The notes below the pieces were generated by a model. That model saw only the letters and a program-made list of their open reading frames with translations. It did no database searches and was not told the DNA's origin. 64,000 nucleotides of DNA from contig CP129291.1 of the NCBI GenBank assembly GCA_030437565.1, positions 2,418,001 through 2,482,000 on the forward strand, in the 5' to 3' direction. This stretch comes from Terrilactibacillus sp. S3-3 (lineage in GTDB: Bacteria > Bacillota > Bacilli > Bacillales > Sporolactobacillaceae). Within the stretch, counting starts at the first letter, position 1, and each line of letters opens with the position of its first letter. The translations under genes and the position numbers were made by a program. Positions 59,940-64,000 of this stretch are shown one piece after another.

Positions 59940-61186
59940 TCACAGCGATGTTTGCCGGAGCAGCCGTTTCTCCAGCGTCTCAAGCAGCACTCGATCCCTC
60001 ACAAGCAGGTCGTCAATTTGAGAGGAAGATGGCTCGGAACGGTGCGGCATATGATAGTATTCACCCCTTCTTTCAATAACATTCAAAACAGCTAATTGAT
60101 TTAAATAGGTGCGAATAATGGCGGGTAAAGACGGCTTTTCACAAAGCGGCAGCGCGCTCTAAAGCGAAATAGCCGGCCGGCAGCTTTTGAACGGCAATCG
60201 TGATTAAGCGTTTGAATCGTGATCCAGCTAGTTGGATATTTGAGAAAAAAAAAGGAGATAAATAAATAACTGCCAAAGATAAGGAGGAACGGCCAGGTGA
60301 AGATATTGATGATGAGGCAGCCCGATAAATGGCGGAAACGCCGAAAAAACGAGGCGATGAGCGTAGCATAACTTGCGCATACCGCGCGTCTCGGGGCCGG
60401 CATATCGGCCTGTAGCCAAGCGCTGACTTTTTTTACGGCTGAGCCACCGCCTTTTGAAAGCATCGGAATGGAAAGGAAAGGAAGGAGCGAAAAGACTGCG
60501 CGGAGCAAGATCAGCCAGAGAAACCCTCATTTCCTCAGTGATGAACGTGGTTTCGCCAGCAGAATGTAGTTGATTAAGAAAACAGAATTGTTTTTGTTCA
60601 GGGTCATAGTAGATCAAATAATAAGGAGATGCGAATGGATGGTGAAAATGAGCATTTTGGGAGCGGAACGAATGGCCAGCGGTTCAAAGCCCGATAATTT
60701 GCTGATAAACCCTTTTTTTCGCTGCCTGCGGCTGCCAATCAGCCAGAGCGGCTGGATACCCGCTTGGATGTATCCCATTGTCCGTTTCATCCAAATATCG
60801 GCCGCTATCGAGCTGCACTGATATTCGAATGCCACCCCGGGCAGAGGTCGGGGTAATAAGATATCGGGACGCTGTTTAATTTGAGGCAGATAGAATTCAA
60901 GCTCCGGCTTCAGGCCGCGGCTCTCCAGCCAGAAAAAAAACAAATCTTCCTTGCCGGATAAATGTGCGGCCGATTCCGGCTCGCTCTCCAGCAAGCAGGG
61001 CTGGTTCGGGTCGTGGGCAAAGTGCCACTTGCGCTTTGATCCCATTTTCAACGTCACCGCCCGGCCGCAGACCGACCGGACAAAAAAAAACCGCTTCTTT
61101 GTTTTTAACGAGATTAATGCAGATCGGGAGTAGTTCGAAGAAATGAGAGAAACGAGGCAGCCGTCACCAGTTTTAGCTACGAGCAT
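59940..61186 (-). CDS. coiA: Competence protein CoiA (frameshifted)
   Basis: CoiA promotes recombination during natural transformation. The start is best placed at ATG 61186 (MLVAKTGDGCLVSLIS) with AAAAGG upstream; ATG 61231 is an alternative. The conserved N-half shows KWHFAHDPNQPCLLESEPES and AAHLSGKEDLFFFWLESRGL, and then nuclease-like RPDILLPRPLPGVAFEYQCS (D...E.Q pattern), IAADIWMKRTMGYIQAGIQP and LWLIGSR. The C-half breaks near 60615 and 60240 and ends at 59940 with a helical tail (DDLLVRDRVLLETLEKRLLR). About 415 residues. Next to mecA and pepF as in Bacillus. Confidence 0.88.
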
Positions 61187-61255
61187 CTGATCACAACCTT
61201 TTGAAGTGGATGTCTTTTCATTATTCGACATCGACCGCCCCGTTTCCTTTTCTAT

Positions 61256-62767
61256 TTATAATAACGGCGACAACAATCGCGATGTCGACTCCATCACCCG
61301 CTGAAAGATCGAACGTCTCCTGAAACTACGGTAATCAATCTCCAGTGCATGGTCCAAATCGTTGATAAAATCAGCAACCAGCTGAATCGTACTTTCCGAG
61401 CGGTAAAGAAAGGCGTTCACTTCAAAGTTTAAATGGAAGCTTCTCATATCCATATTAGCTGTTCCAATCGAAGCAACTTCATGATCGACAATGACCACTT
61501 TGCTGTGCAAAAAACCGTCCTTGTAAGCAAAAATACGTACGCCTGCCTCCATCAATTCGGGAAAATAGGAATGCGAGGCATAAAAGACAATTCTCTTGTC
61601 CGGCCGATTAGGGACAAGTATCCGGACATCAATGCCGGAAAGTGAGGCGATTTTCAAGGCGCGCTTAAGATATCTTCATCGGGAATAAGATAAGGTGATG
61701 CAATCCAGATGCTGCGCTTTGCCGAAGTGATCATAGCAAAAAAAAGGCTTTTGATCCGCTCCCATTCACTGTAAGGCGATGAGGCAACCATTTGCACGGC
61801 CCCAAGATTTTCCCCCGACACGGGCTTAGGACGTAAATAAGCCTCATCCGTCAGTATCCGGCCGGTCATGTAATACCAGTCTTTCATAAAAATCATCTGC
61901 AGGCTTTGAACACCCTCACCGCGTACTTCAAGATGTGTATCGCGCCAAAAACCCATTGTTTTATTTCTTCCCAAATACTCGTCGCCGACATTTAGTCCCC
62001 CGACAAAACCGATTTTATTGTCGATCACAACAATTTTGCGGTGATTGCGAAAATTGATTTTATTATTCAGCACGGGGAATGTAACAGGAAAAAAAGGAAC
62101 CATTTCGGCACCTGCCGCTCTTAAGTCCTGCACATATTTTTTTGATAACTTCCAGCAGCCCACCGCGTCATACATGAAGCGTACTTCGACTCCCTGCTTC
62201 ATCTTATCTTTCAGGGCGGCTTTCAGTTCGGTGCCGATGTGATCATGGCGAACGATGTAATACTCCAAATGAATATGGTGCTTTGCCTGCTTAATAGCGT
62301 CAAGAATAGCGGAAAACGTCGCCTCGCCATTCGTCAAAACCCGCGTATCTGTCGCAAACGAAACGGGGTATTGGCCCATTTTGATCGCCAGCGTACGGAG
62401 CATTTGCTGATGCCCGTCCATCAATCGGTTGAGCGCCCGCATATCTTCGGACGTAGAATGGCCGTCTACATATTGAATTTCCCGGTCCATAAACGCTCGT
62501 TTTCGAAATAAACGCTTCTTGCGCGTATTCTGTCCGAAAATAATATATAATACAAACCCAATCACCGGAAACACAACCAGGACAACGAGCCATGTTATCG
62601 TTCTTGAGGGCTGCCTGTTTTCCAGAAAGATCACGATTGCAATAAAACAGACCGCAATGTAAAACCAATATTCAGTGTATTCAACAGCCATCGCTGCCAG
62701 TTTTGAAAAAAAAGCAAGATAACAAAAGCGATGATTGTAAACAGTAGAATTTGTAATTTGCCCTTCA
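61256..62767 (-). CDS. cls: Cardiolipin synthase (frameshifted)
   Basis: A phospholipase-D family enzyme that joins phosphatidylglycerols to cardiolipin at the membrane. ATG 62767 (AAAGGGG upstream) gives KGKLQILLFTIIAFVILLFF as first helix. A T run near 62714 breaks the frame, then YWFYIAVCFIAIVIFLENRQ and a third helix VLVVFPVIGFVLYIIFG. The HKD motifs are NHRKIVVIDNKIGFVGGLNV and LHSKVVIVDHEVASIGTANM. A second break is near 61655. Corrected length about 503 residues, typical for Bacillus ClsA. Confidence 0.93.
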
Positions 62768-62924
62768 TACTAAGAAACCCCTTTGCTGCTGCTCCAAACT
62801 TTCACTCTCATTATTTTACAGTATTAAGATCTTTTTAGAAAGAAAACCGACTGATGGCACCTTCCGGATCAAAAGTGGAAGGCAAATAATGGTAATCCTA
62901 ATCACCTTTGCTTGTTCACCGATA

Positions 62925-62955
62925 CAAAAAAACCGATCCTTCGCCAGAATCGGTT
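62925..62955 (-). terminator. mecA terminator
   Basis: On the minus strand AACCGAT pairs with ATCGGTT and is followed by TTTTTTG; the stem starts in the mecA stop codon. Confidence 0.8.
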
Positions 62956-63674
62956 ATGGCCGGAACGAAAAACGCGCTTTAATTTCTGTCAGGGCATTTT
63001 CCGCAATGATTTCCGTGCCGTATTCCTTCAAAACATAGATTGTAAGATCTGTTTCAAATCCATATTCCAAAATCGTACTTAAATCATTGTCTTGGATTTG
63101 TTCAGGCAGGCCGTCATAAAAGATGACATTTAAATAATATTTTCCTTTATAGGCGTATAATCCCGTCTGAATCCCTTCATGCTTGATAAAAGTATGGCTC
63201 AGGGCAATCACATCTTCAAAATCTTCAAATCCGATAATAAAAGAAAGGCTGTCCGCCTGGTCTTGCCCGGACGTCTTTTTCAATTTGCGCTTCCGAGGAT
63301 GGCCGCTCTCGCCACTCTCTGTATTATCTATCAGATGCTGTTCATTTAATAGCTGCTCAAGCCCTTCACTTACCGGTATATCCAAATGCTTATTCTCCGA
63401 AATAGGCAGTTCCAGATTCAGGCCGTCTTGAGATAATTGCGCTCTTGTCACAATGATCTCCATCCCCTTTTCCAGTGCTTGAACCTGGATCCATAGCGGA
63501 CCCTCCAGCGAGAAAGCTTCCTGGTTATGGGCTTCATCCATCATTTGCCAAAAAAGTTCTTCACTTCTTTCGCGATTGTACCAGATTTCCTCCCGGTCGA
63601 AGCCGCGATTCTCTATATCAAGATAACTAATATAAAACTTCAACGTACGTCTCATTGATACGTTCAATTTTCAT
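62954..63674 (-). CDS. mecA: Adaptor protein MecA (frameshifted at the N-terminus)
   Basis: MecA binds ClpC and targets ComK and other substrates for degradation. ATG 63674 gives MKIERINE; the frame breaks near 63650 and continues TLKFYISYLDIENRGFDREE, IWYNRERSEELFWQMMDEAH and GPLWIQVQALEKGMEIIVTR. After a charged linker (HPRKRKLKKTSGQDQADS) comes the ClpC-binding C-domain (FIIGFEDFEDVIALSHTFIK, YAYKGKYYLNVIFYD). About 240 residues, close to B. subtilis MecA. The break is a single base in ATGAGACG. The expected upstream spx gene is outside the window. Confidence 0.95.
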
Positions 63675-63891
63675 CAACATCTCTCCCTTCTTCATTATTT
63701 AACATGGGGGGAGCGACCATCCAATAGGGACAATATGATCTTGTACTTCCATTGTATGATAAATCATCTGTAAATGAAATAAAAAAAAAGCATGGTTTTC
63801 TAATAATCCGCACTTGCCTGTAAAGATCAGCAACTGCGAAAAAAGATGCCTTCAAATGCAGGCCGCCGGCAGTGTACACATGTTTTACCAT
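63675..63891. other. mecA upstream region
   Basis: A/T-rich leader with a run of nine A residues near 63780. No gene or clear promoter pair identified. Confidence 0.4.
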
Positions 63892-64000
63892 AAAGTGAAA
63901 CTTCAATCAGTGGGTTCTTTTTCGTCCCCCACGGATTGTTAGCTCTTGCCCACAGGACGTGGGTCACACAGACGTTGCCACAGGATGTGGACCTTTAGTC
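63892..64000 (+). repeat. Dispersed structured intergenic repeat, copy D (cut by window end)
   Basis: Starts AAAGTGAAACTTCAATCAG and holds the CCCACGGATTGTTAGCTCTTGCCCACAGG-type first half, then an insertion that repeats GCCACAGGATGTGG before CCTTTAGTC. The second half is beyond the window. Confidence 0.85.

Overview
The window looks like chromosome of a low-to-mid GC, endospore-forming member of the Bacillales. A Sporolactobacillus-like genome fits best, but that is inference. The evidence is a YjcZ-type sporulation protein, several candidate spore coat genes, TnrA, cydABCD, and a right half that keeps the Bacillus subtilis mecA-coiA-pepF-spxH-yjbI-yjbJ-yjbK-yjbM-ppnK-yjbO-prpE-fabI neighbourhood. 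No rRNA operon, phage, plasmid origin or CRISPR array was found.

Layout. 0-7.9 kb: cell-envelope genes (a GT39-like membrane protein, an IS256-family element, a teichoic-acid type CDP-glycerol transferase joined to a glycosyltransferase, and galU). 8-11.1 kb: a MarR-controlled EmrAB-like efflux operon with a small membrane protein between its two halves. 11.3-19.5 kb: two GSP39-like short-chain dehydrogenases, panF-yhdT, a NUDIX protein, small spore proteins, an XRE-cupin regulator and a CorC-like membrane protein. 19.9-26.6 kb: cydABCD followed by a NarL-like regulator. 27.3-29.2 kb: tnrA with a TnrA box, an fbpA-like gene with an internal stop, tRNA-Val(GAC), and a compact type I toxin-antitoxin locus. 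29.3-34.8 kb: metabolic genes, a GNAT two-gene cassette beside a TnpB scrap, an esterase and a DUF421 protein. 35-38.6 kb: probable spore-surface genes. 39-46.6 kb and 56-63.7 kb: the conserved yjb/mecA core. It is interrupted at 46.8-55.3 kb by an MFS/LysR pair, a second CDP-glycerol transferase and the mmuM/mmuP S-methylmethionine genes.

Most protein-coding genes are broken by one or more frameshifts, usually at homopolymers. Genes expected to be essential (NAD kinase) or important (mecA, galU, rodA/ftsW) are among them. I therefore read most breaks as consensus error, not gene decay, and give the span of the reconstructed gene. Some lesions are short tandem duplications and deserve separate checking.

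The most interesting non-coding content is: (1) a 27-residue hydrophobic toxin with an antisense RNA and a leader hairpin that masks its ribosome-binding site; (2) a dispersed intergenic repeat of about 190 bp in four copies, with nested hairpins and a compensatory base-pair change; (3) a nested, branched palindrome of about 180 bp next to an array of ~21-bp degenerate repeats upstream of the globin gene.
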